Source: Piper betle (lineage: Eukaryota > Streptophyta > Magnoliopsida > Piperales > Piperaceae). Taken from it: a DNA stretch of 64,000 nucleotides. Made by a program: the position numbers and the translations under genes. Under the pieces are notes generated by a model. It searched no databases and was not told the origin of the DNA. It saw nothing but the letters and a program-made list of their open reading frames with translations. The stretch spans positions 1 to 64,000 of the forward strand of contig JAURVB010014569.1 in assembly GCA_033002965.1 (NCBI GenBank), read 5' to 3'. Shown piece by piece: positions 12,428-24,658 of the stretch (its first letter is position 1; every line of letters starts with the position of its first letter).

Positions 12428-13330
12428 TATATTACAATTAGTTAATATATTTTGGTTAGAGTGAATGAAAATGATATAATATTTAATAATATATTTTAGT
12501 ATTGTTTAGAAATATTTTATTTTTAATTATTTTTGTATTTAATTTTATTTATTTGAAGAAGGATTAAATATAATTTGACTCATATTACGTATTTTGATCT
12601 TTACTATTTTAAATAATTATTTATAAACTTGTTTAAGCAACGATGCTCGGCTGGCTCAAATAAAAAAAATTGAATAAAAGGACACGATTATTGGCGCATG
12701 ACAAGTTAGGTCCAACGACGGTGAGTATCCACTACTTTCTTTTTGTCTACTAGTTTTGAGTAGACATACACTTGATTTCATAGATATCTATATAGGGTAG
12801 TGAGTCATAATGCACCAATTGTGTTTTGTTTGCACAAACATGTAGAATGAGCACTCATCATAAGTGACTAGATAGAAATTGCAATTTTACTTTACAAAAT
12901 AAATTAAGTGAAGTTAATCATCCCAAAGTCTATCATTTGATTGAAAGAACTAAATTATTTTAATTCACAGATTACGTGTATTAGCATATTAGATTTTTTT
13001 TTCACCAGTTTTATGCCCTTGCCTCCATTTTTAACCAAGTTATAGTCGATTCATTACATTTTTATGCCCCAAATCCTTGTAAGAACATTCTCACTCATCA
13101 TCTATTACTTGTTTGATACATGCATTTGAATGATAAATGAAAATACCAAAACAGTAGACATGGCTTCCATAGTTGTAAATGTTGCGTGTTAGATTAACAC
13201 ATTGCACAAGTACATGCATCAGACAAGTAACAAACTGACAAATGAGATCATTCGCAAGAGGATTTGAGTTTTCACTAGTCTGTTGATAAAAGGGATTTAT
13301 GATACATAGTAGACTAATCTATAGAGTAAT
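12428..13330. other. AT-rich stretch without recognised feature
   Basis: No coding region, RNA or repeat family was recognised. The last five bases, GTAAT, are the left target-site copy of the next element. Confidence 0.5.
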
Positions 13331-14450
13331 TGTAACGACCCGCCATTTTTCACAATATTGTGGGCCTAGCTGGTTAGGCGTTACTCGAAATTATACCAGA
13401 CCACCCTGTAATGACCAGCCCTAACCGGTTCGGGCGTTACTTATATGTTACATGATTTCTATTAAAACCATAAGTATTACTCATTCAAAGTAAATTATGG
13501 TCAGTCAAGACATAATAATAATAGTTCCACAGTCTTGGATCGTTTCCCAAAGCCACATGTATAACACAAGAAAATAAAAGGAAGTCTAATTTATTATCCA
13601 TTCTCCTACCCTGAGTTCGTAAAAGAACCACCAACCATACTTGTAATTTTCCTTAGGTGAGCTGAAATCAATCAATCTTGATTAGCCTACATACCCATGT
13701 CGGGATCAAGCTCAATGTAGTTCTACAGGCTCTCAGGTCATTCTGAGATTAAAAGTTTGTCTCCCAGTTCATTCTGAGATTAGGTGGTCTCCTAGTTCAT
13801 TCTGAGATTAGGTAGTCTCCAGGTCATTCTGAGATTAGGTGGTCTCCCAGGTCCATTCTGAGATTAGATCCATTTTTGGCTGTCAGGTCCATTCTGATAT
13901 ATCCATTAACAAAACACAAAACAAACACCCGACCCAAAAGACTCGTAGCAGTTCATACCAAGCAGTCGACAGGAAACCCATGCATAAGACGCTAGGGATC
14001 TAGCAACTTAACAAAGGCGTCTCCAACAAAACTTTGCATGCAAGAATCCAAATGGTAACAAATAAGATGAGGGATGAAATACTCACACAGTAATGGGGAG
14101 GTCGTCTGGGACAGAGATGAGGGATGAAATACTCCCTCCTCCTGCATATATATACACTTCAACCGTTACCTCCATTAAATTCTCATACCCTATCATCCAT
14201 TAGTATTTTCTAGGTTCAACGAACCCCTTCATTAAATTCTCACACCCCATCATCCATTGGTATTTCCTAAGTTCAACGAGCCCTTCATTAAATTCTCACA
14301 CCCTATCATTCATTCATGAATAGGTATTTTCTAGGTAACCTTAAGTCGAACCATGACCAGTCGACTTGATAACCAACCATATCGGTTCATCTATATTTAT
14401 TTCATAATATTTATGTTCGAGTCTTGTAATAAAAATCATGGTTTTTTACA
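13331..14450 (-). mobile_element. F2 solo LTR with TSD GTAAT
   Basis: Begins TGTAACGACCCGCC and ends TTTTTTACA, flanked by GTAAT at 13326-13330 and 14451-14455. No PBS, PPT or internal coding sequence adjoins it, so it is a solo LTR, the product of recombination between two LTRs. At 13410 a second, shorter terminus-like TGTAATGACCAGCC follows the first. A TATA-like run at 14143-14157 is shared with 22783-22797. Confidence 0.88.
13733..13904. repeat. Minisatellite in F2 LTR
   Basis: About six units of 28-33 bases built on GGTCATTCTGAGATTAGG and GTCTCC. The F2 LTR at 21664 carries an unrelated minisatellite in about the same part of the LTR. Confidence 0.85.
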
Positions 14451-14455
14451 GTAAT

Positions 14456-15108
14456 AAAACTAAACACAGAACTGCAAAGGTGTTTGAGTACTTATTTATA
14501 TTAATCTAGTTCAAAAACAGCGCAAGAACATGAGAATAAAACATAGGTAAATTTAGTAAGTACTGAAGGTAAATGTGAGACAAGCCAATGAAAATTATTT
14601 CACTTAATGAAATAGACTTGGGATGTGCAATTTCACCTGGTTAAAAGGAGTTACAAATTTGTTACATTTATTACATTACAGCATGATCGGAGTTGATATT
14701 TGGGGAAACAATATTGATTGTAAATGGTTGTTGCTACTTATTACAACCTACTGCCCTTGCCTCGTTCCACAAATCTATGTAAACAAAATAAGATTGATGC
14801 ATTACGAATAACTCTCCTATGTGGATATTTACAAATCTAGTGCATGTATACTAAAAGAATCGTAAACAATTTCATCTAAAGATATTATCAATCTACCTAT
14901 ATCTAGTACATGATCGTATCTCTCTATCATGCAAAAGTTAGCTATGCTTTTGATGCATTAAGAGCCAATATGAAATAATCAACTCATAATCACTCGTAAT
15001 AAGATAAAAGCAACAAGCTATATTACATATTAACTAGGATCCATCGTTCATCATAGATCACTACAATTTACCCCATGAAAGTTTCAAAATACATCATGTA
15101 ATCCATTA
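14456..15108. other. No recognised feature
   Basis: AT-rich sequence with a few short open frames and no recognised domain or repeat. Confidence 0.5.
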
Positions 15109-15113
15109 AGAAT

Positions 15114-15565
15114 TGTGACAACCCCAACTTTGTCCCACATTCAAGGTCTACGAAGGTAAGATCTATTATATTAGTGGGAATGAACTATAAATCTTCAACT
15201 TCAGTTAACCACTTTCAAAGAGATGACTTAGGTCTATTAGTTTGCACTTTGTGTCTGGCTACAAATGGTATCATGGAAACCTATTTCCGTATTAGATTGT
15301 GGGTTAGACTAGGGACAATGGCTATGCCGTGGGCCACAGGCCAAGAAGGAATTTGGCTAGCAATAACTGAGTGTAGAAATTTCGAGGATGGAATTTCCTA
15401 TGGTGGGTAGATTGTGATAACCCCAACTTTATCCCACATCCAATACCTGTTAAGGTAAGATCCATTTTATTAGTAGAAATGGAATAGAGATCTTCATCTT
15501 CGATTAACCACTTTTGAAAAGTTGACTTAGGACCATTAGTTTGCACTTTGAGTTGGGTCGTTACA
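15114..15565 (+). mobile_element. TRIM (terminal-repeat retrotransposon in miniature)
   Basis: Two direct repeats of about 150 bases, 15114-15263 and 15413-15565, both starting TGTGA(C/T)AACCCC and ending TACA, enclose 149 bases. The interior starts, two bases after the first repeat, with TGGTATCATGG (15266), a tRNA-Met-type primer site, and ends with a purine-rich TATGGTGGGTAGAT tract next to the second repeat. Flanks are AGAAT (15109-15113) and AGAGT (15566-15570), a target duplication with one change. The interior word GAGGATGGAATTTCC resembles the pre-PPT sequence of chromoviruses. No protein is needed or seen; movement would depend on an autonomous partner. Confidence 0.85.
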
Positions 15566-15570
15566 AGAGT

Positions 15571-17968
15571 GCTTAACATAGGAAGGAGATAAGAGTATAG
15601 GAATGGAACTCAATATTGCAAATACCTTGGCCTGAACTCATCTCAAACATTGTTGTCCTCCTTGTAGCTTGCTGAGTTGCTCCTCTTCCTAGGCTGGGCT
15701 CCCTTCCTTGTTGCAACTCTAGTAGAGATGAAGATCTCTAGCTCCTAACTATGGAAAGGACACTCCTCACATTTATTGTCAAGATTGTACTAAAAACTCC
15801 TAAATTTTTGTCTCTGAAAAAAATTCACTTCATCAAATGCAGATCTCTTCTTTATAGCCTCAACTAGCTGTGCTGGTCTCTTGCTAACTTCCTAGCAACT
15901 TCTTCGAAATTTCATTGTTGTGCAAGTACTATGATTGTACTCTGACACAATGTCAACCAACGTAGCGTGGTTTTCTTGTTCCTCAGGCAGCACATATAGT
16001 TGGTGAAGTATTCTCCAAGAATTCAAATTTGCCCATGTGAGGTGTGTTCCTTGCCAACTTTCTTGCATCTTTCTTCTCAACTAGCAGACATGGGATGCTC
16101 TTCTCTTAATTGTTTGCATTAGGTGAGTGTGTTTCTTTCTTGTTCAATACTGTGGCAATCTAACAGTTCAATGTTTCGCTACTGCCCATGTTAGGTAGAT
16201 CTACCCATTGGTAGGGAGCAGATGCAAAGATGTGAAGAGTGGCAAGCTAGCAATATGTAGAATTGTGCCCCACTCATCTGCTTCCAAAAGTGGTCCATCC
16301 TAAGATTGCTATGTTAAGTTCTAACTCTCACTTGCTTGTGTGTAGTTTGTGCAAGGATTATATGTAGATGTCGTTATCCTCCATTTGTTAGTCTTTTCCA
16401 TCTTCAGAGTATGGTGCACATGCACTTCCTCACAAAAGATAATATTTATTCAAAATTATTCTCGAGCACACTTATAATTCGGATTTTGTTCATATTCTTA
16501 GAAATTCTTATTTCACAAAAAACATGATAGAGGAACTCAGGCTAGGGCATCGAAATTTTGGATGATTGCTACTAAAATAATACCTCTATTCAAGAGTTAT
16601 CAGTACTACTCCAATTTGCCATTTTATATATTTTTTGTCCAAACAAATTTAGTGTGTATCTAAATTTTGCACAAGTTTGATGAAGTTTGACTTGGAAGTG
16701 GCTTTTGTCGATAGTTTTTTCAAAAAACAAACCTAAGAGGATAAGTATGATTGAGCAAGATATGATCTGTATGTGCTGATGATCAAATTATTTAGTATTT
16801 TTAATCAATATTTGTATTCAAAGGAAATTGTTGACTATACCTCAATTTATGCAAATGGTTTATGCCATTGAACATTCTTTTCATTGTCATCACCAATCCA
16901 ACATTATTTTTATATTGTTCAACTATTTTTTTCCTTAGAGTAGTATGTGCTTAGATGTAGTTTCTAAAAATAAAAACAATGCACAATAGCTTGTTTTTTT
17001 CTTTGTTTGTTTTTTTTGTTCAATAAATTAATTAATGACACTTAGTATTGTCCAATTACATTTCATTTTTTCAATTACATATCCTATTGTTCAATTATCT
17101 TTTATTCTTTCTTTCTTGAAAGATAGAAAATAGTACTATGTGGTTTGCCAGCCATGGTAATCTACTCCTATAACAAACTCAGTTTTTAATTTGTTCGTTC
17201 AAAAGATAATCCAAACCCTACTTATAGGCTTACAAGTAGGCCTAGACCATAAATTCACTTGAAGATTACATTGACTTTATTAATAGGCCATCAGCCCAGA
17301 CTAATAGAAGATCTTATAAAAAGGACCCAATTAATATATGAGATCAAAGAATTAGTGTATTTCCCCTTCAACTCACAACCTAACCACTTATTTCAACTAA
17401 CATTTCACCCATCTTAAAGTGGCCTTTCCCTCAAGTTCAAAAATTCACAAGCATTAAATAAATAAAACCACATCTTTTTATTAGACACTGAAATAGGTGG
17501 TGGTGGCCATGGTGGGAGTCGTTACTCAATGTCAAAGAAGGGAGAGGTAATAACTTGTTCCCCTAGGATAATTTGCACACTACTAACCTGACACACATAG
17601 CTGAGGTTGGCCCAAGAAGAGTCAGCCCAGCATGGAGGGCTTGCTGAGCACAACCCCCACCCCAAGGGAGCATCTAGGGCACTACGCAAGCTTAGGACAC
17701 CATGCTGGCACCTGACTTGGGAAAGGATGGCCAGCTAAGTGGTGCCTCCTCCTAGAGCCGCATGTTGCGCGTCAAACCCTCCTAGGGTGGCCGATATGTA
17801 GCTGGGGCATAAAGGGTCATCTTCCAAGAAGGGAACATCTTGCCACCATTGCTTGAGGTTGGAAGTCCATGACTATTGACGACTTGGCTGACATAGCAAC
17901 ATCCTTTGAAGATATCAACCCATTCTAGGTGTCAACTTTTGGAAATTCTTCATCCTCGCCATAAACAT
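15571..17968. other. No gene recognised; one diverged repeat
   Basis: 17130-17330 is a diverged relative of 2060-2270 and 34970-35150. The rest is unassigned. The part at 17480-17960 is more GC-rich than its surroundings but has no extended open frame. Confidence 0.5.
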
Positions 17969-17973
17969 CCAGC

Positions 17974-19806
17974 TGTAAAAAATATGCCCTTTGGAATAGG
18001 ATTTTATTCATTGTTTTGTTTGGTTTGGCATCTGGTTTGATTCAATTTTCCTTTTAGTTCAAATTGGTTTGGCTTGACTTTTGGCTCTCTTTTCTGGGAG
18101 AGTTGGTGTTGCTTGTGCCTTAGTTTGGAAGGCTTTGACTCATGTAAGTACATGTTCGTGTGATTTTGTTTGGCATGCATTGTGTTTTAGTCGTCATTTA
18201 GTATCAAGATATTATCAAATAGCTAAGTTGATATGACATTTGGCTTGTTGTCACACCACTTCCTCATAGTTTTCTACTTTATGTATGTAAACAATTTAAC
18301 TTCATACTCATTTAAAGATTGCTTTAGTGTTGTTCTAGTACAAAAGTCATGAAATTTATATAAATACAATTTAATTAGAGTCATAAAAATGTCATGAGTC
18401 ATGTCATAGTAATAGACCATACCACATGATGAGTGTGTCTATTAATTATACATGCATTCATGTACACCTCTTCAATTCCCTATACCAATATTTATTATTT
18501 TTTCATCTATTTGTCCTTTCACTTTTCTTTGAAAACATTGTCTTTTTAAACACCTCTTCAATTCCCTATACTTTCTACCTTGAATTCCAAATCATATCAC
18601 TATCATCTTTCCACCTTTTGTTGAGTTTTACAACCATTGTTGTCTATCGGAGCTCACCAAAATTTACTATCAAAGTTGGTTGCACGTATAGAAACCTATA
18701 CGTCAACTATACTTTGAAGTACATATGTCTATCATCGAATCTATAGTGAGCCATTATTTTTTGTGTATGTTATTGTTTAATTCTCTTCTCTTTTTTGACA
18801 TTTGATGAAAGTATATAACCAGATCTGGAAACTTGATCTTATATGCCTACAGTTTGGTTAATCTTATATTTTGGTAACCCTTGCATTATTGTTTTGTTAT
18901 TGTTCTCTTTTGTTCATTTGTCTTAACTTTTTATTCATCTATTGTAATCTACAAATATATATGTAACAATTGATTTAAATTAATCTCATCATGTTTGGTT
19001 ACGCATTCTCATTCATGTATCATATAGATTGTATTAGATGTTGAATTAGGTTCATTCTTTTCCTTATCTGAGCCACAACTTCTTGAGATTGTCCAACCAT
19101 GTCTGGTCCAACCACCATAGGTTCACTACTCACAATCCAACAAGATAGTGATCAGCAAGATCTTTCATACAATGCTTCAAACAGTGTCATACCAACGCTT
19201 GGCTGGTAACTATTGTTGTAAAAAATCTACCAAAGGTACATGTTCCTCTCAACTACTATCAAAATCTAACATGCATGCTCTAAGTAAATCCTCTAATATG
19301 AACTATTGAGTTCATATGCAAGTTTGATGTTATAGTAACTTTATTTTGCAGACCGGTAACTTGTTGCATAACTTGTTACTAACATTTTTCTTTTTTATAT
19401 TTATGTTGGCGGTGTGCCTTGAGTGTCGATGGCAGATACAGAGGGATGCTAAAGTCTTTACACACACACATACTCCTGCCTCATTGTTGTAATGTTGTTT
19501 TGTGCTGCTTTTTCATTTTATTTTGGTCATCGAACATTTTTTACTCTTGGCTTAATATGTTGATGTAATAACCACATGTTTGGAGACTTATATTTCAAAT
19601 AATTTAAAATATTTTCAATAATGCTTATATTTACTTTGTTTTTGCTTGTTTTGGTTGTGGGTAGTGGTTGTCTTTCAACCAAGATGCCAAGATCTTAAGG
19701 GATTTTATGATCATGGTCTTCCATGTAATTAAGTTATGAGATAGGAATACTAAATAATTTAATATTTTAGTTCGGTTCAAGGATGAACCGGGCATGGGAT
19801 GTTACA
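17974..19806 (+). repeat. F3 5' LTR
   Basis: Begins TGTAAAAAATATGCCC and ends GATGTTACA. It aligns with the 3' LTR from 24659 up to about 25630 and again from 33960 to 34472. Between these the 5' LTR lacks about 1 kb that the 3' LTR has and instead carries an inverted piece of pol (19051-19294). Confidence 0.88.
19051..19294 (-). pseudogene. Inverted fragment of integrase/pol inside the F3 5' LTR
   Basis: Read on the minus strand, this stretch matches the sense pol at about 23873-24119 of the same element: shared words include CAATCTCAAGAAGTTGTGGC and CAACAATAGTTACCAG. The stretch covers the end of the integrase core and the region after it. It is absent from the 3' LTR at the same place. 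It is not a functional coding region; its interest is the sense/antisense pairing within one element. Confidence 0.85.
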
Positions 19807-19809
19807 GAA

Positions 19810-19822
19810 TGGTATTTAGAGC
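19810..19822 (+). promoter_or_regulatory. Primer binding site (tRNA-Met type) of F3
   Basis: TGGTATTTAGAGC stands three bases after the 5' LTR; the family form TGGTATCAGAGC differs at two positions. Confidence 0.8.
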
Positions 19823-19974
19823 TATTTCTTGGTTAACTTGAATGGAAGATTTTTTGAGTATGTATGTATGTGAAGTGATCCCTAGTTTCCACTGGCAGGT
19901 ATGTTCTTGTTTGTATTTGTTGTTGTACACTTATCTTTGGTTTGGGATGGTCTTAGTAGGAGGTTGATAGATAT

Positions 19975-20578
19975 GGTGAGCAGGACTTGAAAAACTATTT
20001 TAGAGATTTGACACTACCTAGAGTTCTAAGTCTGAGGGAGTCATAGTAGTAGTGGGTCTAGTCGATCACTTGGTCAAGTTGTTGATGAAGAAGAGGAAAT
20101 GAGGATTGAGTTGGCGAGATCACAAAAGAGCCCTATTAAGGATGAGAAATAGAATGAGACACCATCCTTACCTTCACAACCACCGATGCCAACAGGTCCC
20201 TTATTTAGTAGACCACTAGTATTTCACAACGCCACCACCGCCGCAGGATCCTGTGATAAGTACACCACCAGTTCCACCAATGACTATGACACATAATGTG
20301 ACTCTTGTCTCATTTCATACATCTGTGCAAGGAGGCAGTAGAATTGGAAGAGGGGGAGAGACTATAATATGCCACATCCCGAATATATTGATAAAGCGGG
20401 ATTAGAAGTGGTGAGTCAAGGACATTTTTTGTTAGTAACTACTCCTACTGGTCTTGCATCCACTGTGGTTTTATATGCACAAGTTGTCACTGTCAATATC
20501 CAACAGTGCACTTTTGTGGCCAATCTCTTTGTGCTCCAAATTATAGAGTTTGATGTCATGTTTGACATGGTTTATTGA
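19975..20578 (+). pseudogene. F3 gag start and protease remnant
   Basis: An ATG at 19975 begins a gag-like N-terminus (basic, then proline-rich around 20160-20290) that is broken by stops. The capsid and zinc-knuckle parts are absent. From 20369 a 69-residue frame resembles the second half of a retroviral-type aspartic protease as in chromovirus pol, with the Val/Ile-rich strands followed by FDV near 20548. The catalytic DSG is not present. The frame runs directly into reverse transcriptase sequence with the fingers portion missing, so a deletion joined protease to mid-RT. Confidence 0.7.
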
Positions 20579-21640
20579 TGACTTGTTTGACAAATTGTCC
20601 TTTGGTGTGGTGTTCCTAACGATTGACTTGAGGTTAGGGTATAATCAATTAAGGATTAGAGCTGAAGATGTGTCAAAGTCAACATTTAAAACTCGGTATG
20701 GGCATTATGAATGTTTGGTGTTACCTTTTGGGTTGACTAATGCTCCTGCAATGTTCATGGATTTGATGAATAGAATTTTTAGACTATATTTGTATCAGTT
20801 CGTCATTGTTTTTATCGATGACATCTTGATCCATTCTTCTTCAAAGAAAGAACATGAGCAATATTTGAGAACTATTCTGCACACTCTAAGAGATCACAAA
20901 TTGTATGCAAAATTCTAAGTGTGATGTTTGGCTTAAGGAGGTAAAATTTTTGGGTCATGTTATTTTCTCTACAAAAATTGGTGTAGATCCGGCCAAGATT
21001 GAAGCTATTCAGAAATGGGAGCCACTAAAGAAGGTCGCTAAAGTTGGAAGTTTCTTAAATTTAGGTGGATATTATAGAAGATTTATCCAAGGATTTTCCT
21101 CTAGTACAACTTCTCTTACCAAATTAACAAAGAAGGAAGAAAAATTTATCTAACTGATGATTGCTAGCAAAGTTTTCAAACTTTGAAGGAGAAATTCACT
21201 TAAGCACTTCTGTTATCACTACCGGTTAGACACAAAGATTTTGTGGTATATACCGATACTTTAGGAGTTGGATTGGGATGTGTACTCATGCTGAAGACAA
21301 TCATTGCTTATGCATTGAGATAGTTAAAGCCATCTGAGAAGAATTATCCAACTCATGATTTTGAGTTAGCCGCAGTGATTCATGCATTGAACACTTGGAG
21401 ACATTATTTGTATGGAACTTCATTCAAGTTAAAAATTGACCATCAAAGTTTGAAGTATATCTTCACCTAAAACAACTTAAACAATAAGCAAAGGAGATGG
21501 TTCGAATTCTTAACTGATTATGATCTTAATATTGATTTTCAGGAAAGAAAGGCTAATATGGTGGCTGATGCTTCGAGTCGTTATCCAACTCAGCTTAGAG
21601 ATCAAGATATTGTAACCAAGATGGCTTGATTGACAATAAG
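20572..21640 (+). pseudogene. F3 reverse transcriptase and RNase H, truncated
   Basis: 20550-20918 reads as the palm of a chromovirus reverse transcriptase, with YGHYE, FGLTNAP and the catalytic FIDD at 20811-20822; the fingers domain is missing. A frame change near 20905-20918 is followed by the thumb/connection with GYYRRFI (21068-21090). RNase H follows to 21640 with several stops, keeping the H-A-W-R-H-Y-L-like and late V-A-D-A-S-S-R words (the usual ADALSR motif is altered). In an intact element this part copies the RNA genome to DNA and degrades the template; here it cannot. Confidence 0.88.
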
Positions 21641-21663
21641 ACTGAGTGAGATTAGTTAGAGTC

Positions 21664-23197
21664 TGTAACGACCCGCCACTTTTCACGATATTGTGGGCCT
21701 AACTGGCTAGGTGTTACTCAAAAGTAAAGTAATTATGTCAAACATTTTTTATAAATAATAACATATATAAAGATCCCACAGTCTTGGACCGTTTCCCAGT
21801 AGCCACACTTATTTCTCAATTAAATAAAAAAAAGGAGTCCTCATATTTATTTTGCTCCATACTCTGGATGTCAATCACCTAATCTCGTATCTGCACACCT
21901 GCGGAGGCAATTCCGCATTAGTGATTACAACACTAAGTAGTATAATAGATAAAACAAAACAAGTACATTCCACTATTTCCTTATGTTTATTTTAATATGC
22001 GGTGGAGCGATTCCGCTATACTCCAAAACAATGCGGAGGAGGTATCTGCTGTGATCCGCACACCCCGGCCGTAGCCTTTTTGTGGGGAGGCTACCACTAC
22101 CGTCTCCAGTGCCAATGCCTCGCACACCCCGGCCGTAGCCTTTTTGTGGGTAGCTATCACTGCACTCGGGATTGCTATGCCCGCTTGTGGGGAAGCTCAC
22201 ACTGCACTCAAGTGCCAATGCCTTGCACACCCCGGCCGTAGCCTTTTTGTGGGGCGGCTATCACTGCACTCAGGTGATTGCTATGCCCCGTTTGTGGGGA
22301 AGCTCTCACTACCAATTCTAGTGCCAGTGCCTCACACACCCGGCCGTAGCCTTTTTATGGGGCGGCTATCACTGCACTCCAGTGCTAGTGCCTCACACAC
22401 CCCGACCGTAGCCTTTTTATGGGGCGGCTATCACTGCACTCCAGTGCGATGGAGGAATCGCTGTGCCTCACTCACCCCGACCGTAGCCTTTTTATGGGGT
22501 GGCTATCACTACTCCAAAACAATGTCGATGCATTACAAAATTCACGCATATAACACGACCCAGTGTCGGACTGAGTCAATTCATTGACCCCGGTTGCACT
22601 CGGTGCATGGTAGTCGAATCTGGGCTCAGGCCGACCTAGGCTACCAACAAGGAAAATACGATGTTCTACCTATTATACGTACCTGATTTGTGATTACGTC
22701 TGACTGTGACCCGTGAACCCTAATACAGTAATGGGGAGGTCGCCTGGGACGGAGATGAGGGATGAAATACTCCCTCCTCCTGCATATATATACACTTCAA
22801 CCATTCCCTCCATTAAATTCTCATACCCCATCATCCATTGGTATTTCCTAGGTTCAACGACCCCTTCATTAAATTCTCACACCCCATCATCCATTGGTAT
22901 TTCCTAGGTTCAACGACCCCTTCTCCTTTTATAAAGAATAAATGACGGCTAGGGTTTGTGGAAGCACCCTTTCACCATAATTCCTTTAACCGGGTAATTG
23001 GGTAATTAACACGGTTCACTTAACCTTTTCACTCAACCTCTTAAATGGTATGGTTCACTTAAATGGTTAAATGGATAATTAATGTGTTTGACTCGACTGA
23101 TTCAACTAGAATCGTCCGATTAGAAATTACTTTTCAATTTAACTGGGTAATTCATACTTAACCAGCTAATGAAAATTTTTTTTTCCGGGTCTTTACA
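21664..23197 (-). mobile_element. F2 solo LTR with TSD GAGTC, nested in F3 pol
   Basis: Begins TGTAACGACCCGCC and ends CCGGGTCTTTACA, flanked exactly by GAGTC at 21659-21663 and 23198-23202. It separates the F3 RNase H from the integrase zinc-binding part. No internal retrotransposon sequence remains, so it is a solo LTR that arrived after F3. Confidence 0.95.
22055..22515. repeat. GC-rich minisatellite in F2 LTR
   Basis: Six units anchored on CCGTAGCCTTTTT (the GTAGCC word starts at 22071, 22135, 22238, 22346, 22408 and 22483). Basic period is 62-75 bases; two units carry an extra ~40 bases with GATTGCTATGCCC. It stands out by GC content from the surrounding LTR. A frame at 22144-22587 merely translates the repeat. 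Confidence 0.9.
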
Positions 23198-23202
23198 GAG
23201 TC

Positions 23203-23990
23203 AATTTGGCACAGGAAAGAGATGTGCTGCCAAATCAGTCGGTATCTATGCAAGCTTATCTAGGATATTCTAAGAGTGAAGATGAATTATTTCGATTAAA
23301 TAATCAATTCCATGTTCCTCATCCTCCAGATTTTCCTGATCTCTGTAGTGATATCCTTTTTGAAGCGCATACTTCTAGAAGTGTTCTGCATCCTAGAGCT
23401 ACAAAGATATATCATGATGGAAAAAAATATATTCCTAGTTAGGTATGAAGAACGATATACTTGATTTGGTACAAAAGTGTCTAACTTGTTAGCGGATAAA
23501 GGCAGAACACATGAGGCCAGGTGGAACTTTTCAACATCTATCAATTTTAGAATGGAAGTGGGAATGTAGTGCCTATGATTTTGTCTTTAGCTTACCAAAG
23601 ACAAAAAATCATCTTGATGCTATTTGGGTAATTGTTGACAGAACTACCAAAGCTAGTCATTTTATTCCAATTATGATTGACTTTACACTAGAGAAATTGG
23701 CAAGGATATATATCTTAGAGATTATGAGATATCATAGAGTGCCAAGAGAGATTGTGTTGGATTGTGATTTTAGATTTACTTCCACAATTTGGGAAGCATT
23801 GGGTACTCAATTGTCTTTCAATACTGCTTTTCATCTAGAAACTGAAGGACAATCTGAACGTATTATTTAGACTTCAGATGATGTACTTAGAGTGCGCATC
23901 TTAGATTTTGATGGTAGTTGGGAGGAACATCTACCTTTGGTAGAGTTTTCTACAACAATAGTTACCAGACAAACATTGGTATTGCACTCT
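23203..23990 (+). pseudogene. F3 integrase, decayed
   Basis: 23206-23442 covers the integrase zinc-binding region (H...H part visible around residues 60-78 of the frame, SRSVLHPRATKIYHDGKKY). After a frame loss the core continues in 23511-23870: the first catalytic Asp is in YDF (codon at 23577), the second in the DCDFRFTS stretch, and Glu is kept in GQSE (codon 23856-23858). A stop follows at 23868-23870. The enzyme of an intact element joins the DNA copy to the host chromosome. Confidence 0.85.
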
Positions 23991-24034
23991 TTGGGGCATT
24001 GTATAGAAAACTTTGCAGATCGCCTTCTTTTTGA

Positions 24035-24545
24035 TTGAAGGTAGTGAACCTAGTTGGTTGGACTGGATATGGTTTGACAATCTCAAGAAGTTGTGGCTCA
24101 TATAAGGAAAAGAATGAAAGCAGCTTAACTATTGTTGAAATTGAATTTGAGGTTAATGACCATGTGTTCCTCAAGGTGTCACCCTCAAAACGAAACATGA
24201 AATTTGGGAAGAAGGGAAAGCTTAACCTAAGGTATATTGAACCATTTCCTATTTTGAAGCGGGTTGGTTAGGTAGCTAATGAGTTGGACCTGCATCCACA
24301 TTTGTTAGTAGTACATCCAACATTCCATATTTCCATGTTGAGGGGGTATATTTCAGATCCATCTCATATTATTAGTTATAAGGGGATTAAGTTGCAATGG
24401 AACTTGTCATCAAGAAATGAAGCTTTCCAATAAGGCAGTGAAATTGGTTCAAGTACAGTGGGGCCGTAGAGATGTCGAGCAATCTACCTGAGAGTTGGAG
24501 GAAGATTTGCAGAAGAGTCATCTTGGCATGTTTGAGGTTTTGGCT
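24035..24545 (+). pseudogene. F3 integrase C-terminus and chromodomain remnant
   Basis: 24035-24271 holds the GKKGKL and RYIEPF words typical of the integrase C-terminal barrel in chromoviruses. After a stop the HPTFHISMLR word follows (about 24308-24340). Around 24425-24540, broken by a TGA, a chromodomain-like segment can be read (valine-rich strand, tryptophan-glycine, then T-x-E-L-E-E-D). Chromodomains steer integration towards particular histone marks. Confidence 0.75.
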
Positions 24546-24644
24546 TTGAGTTGAGGTATTTTCTTTGTTGCTTGTCGTGCAGTGCGTCTGTGTTTTGAGT
24601 GTTGTTCATGGTTCTTGGGAAAATTCTGAGGATAAAATTTTATT

Positions 24645-24657
24645 TAAGGAGGTGAGA
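24645..24657 (+). promoter_or_regulatory. F3 polypurine tract
   Basis: AAGGAGGTGAGA just before the TG of the 3' LTR at 24659, preceded by the GAGGATAAAATTTTATTT word also seen before the F1 3' LTR at 60369. Confidence 0.75.
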
Positions 24658-24658
24658 T

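Noticed and set aside
22002..22587. Frames of 79 and 147 residues with repeated motifs, and the thought of a repeat protein or CRISPR-like array
   Set aside because: The unit is a minisatellite of changing length inside an LTR with exact target duplication; there are no unique spacers of constant length and the host is a plant.
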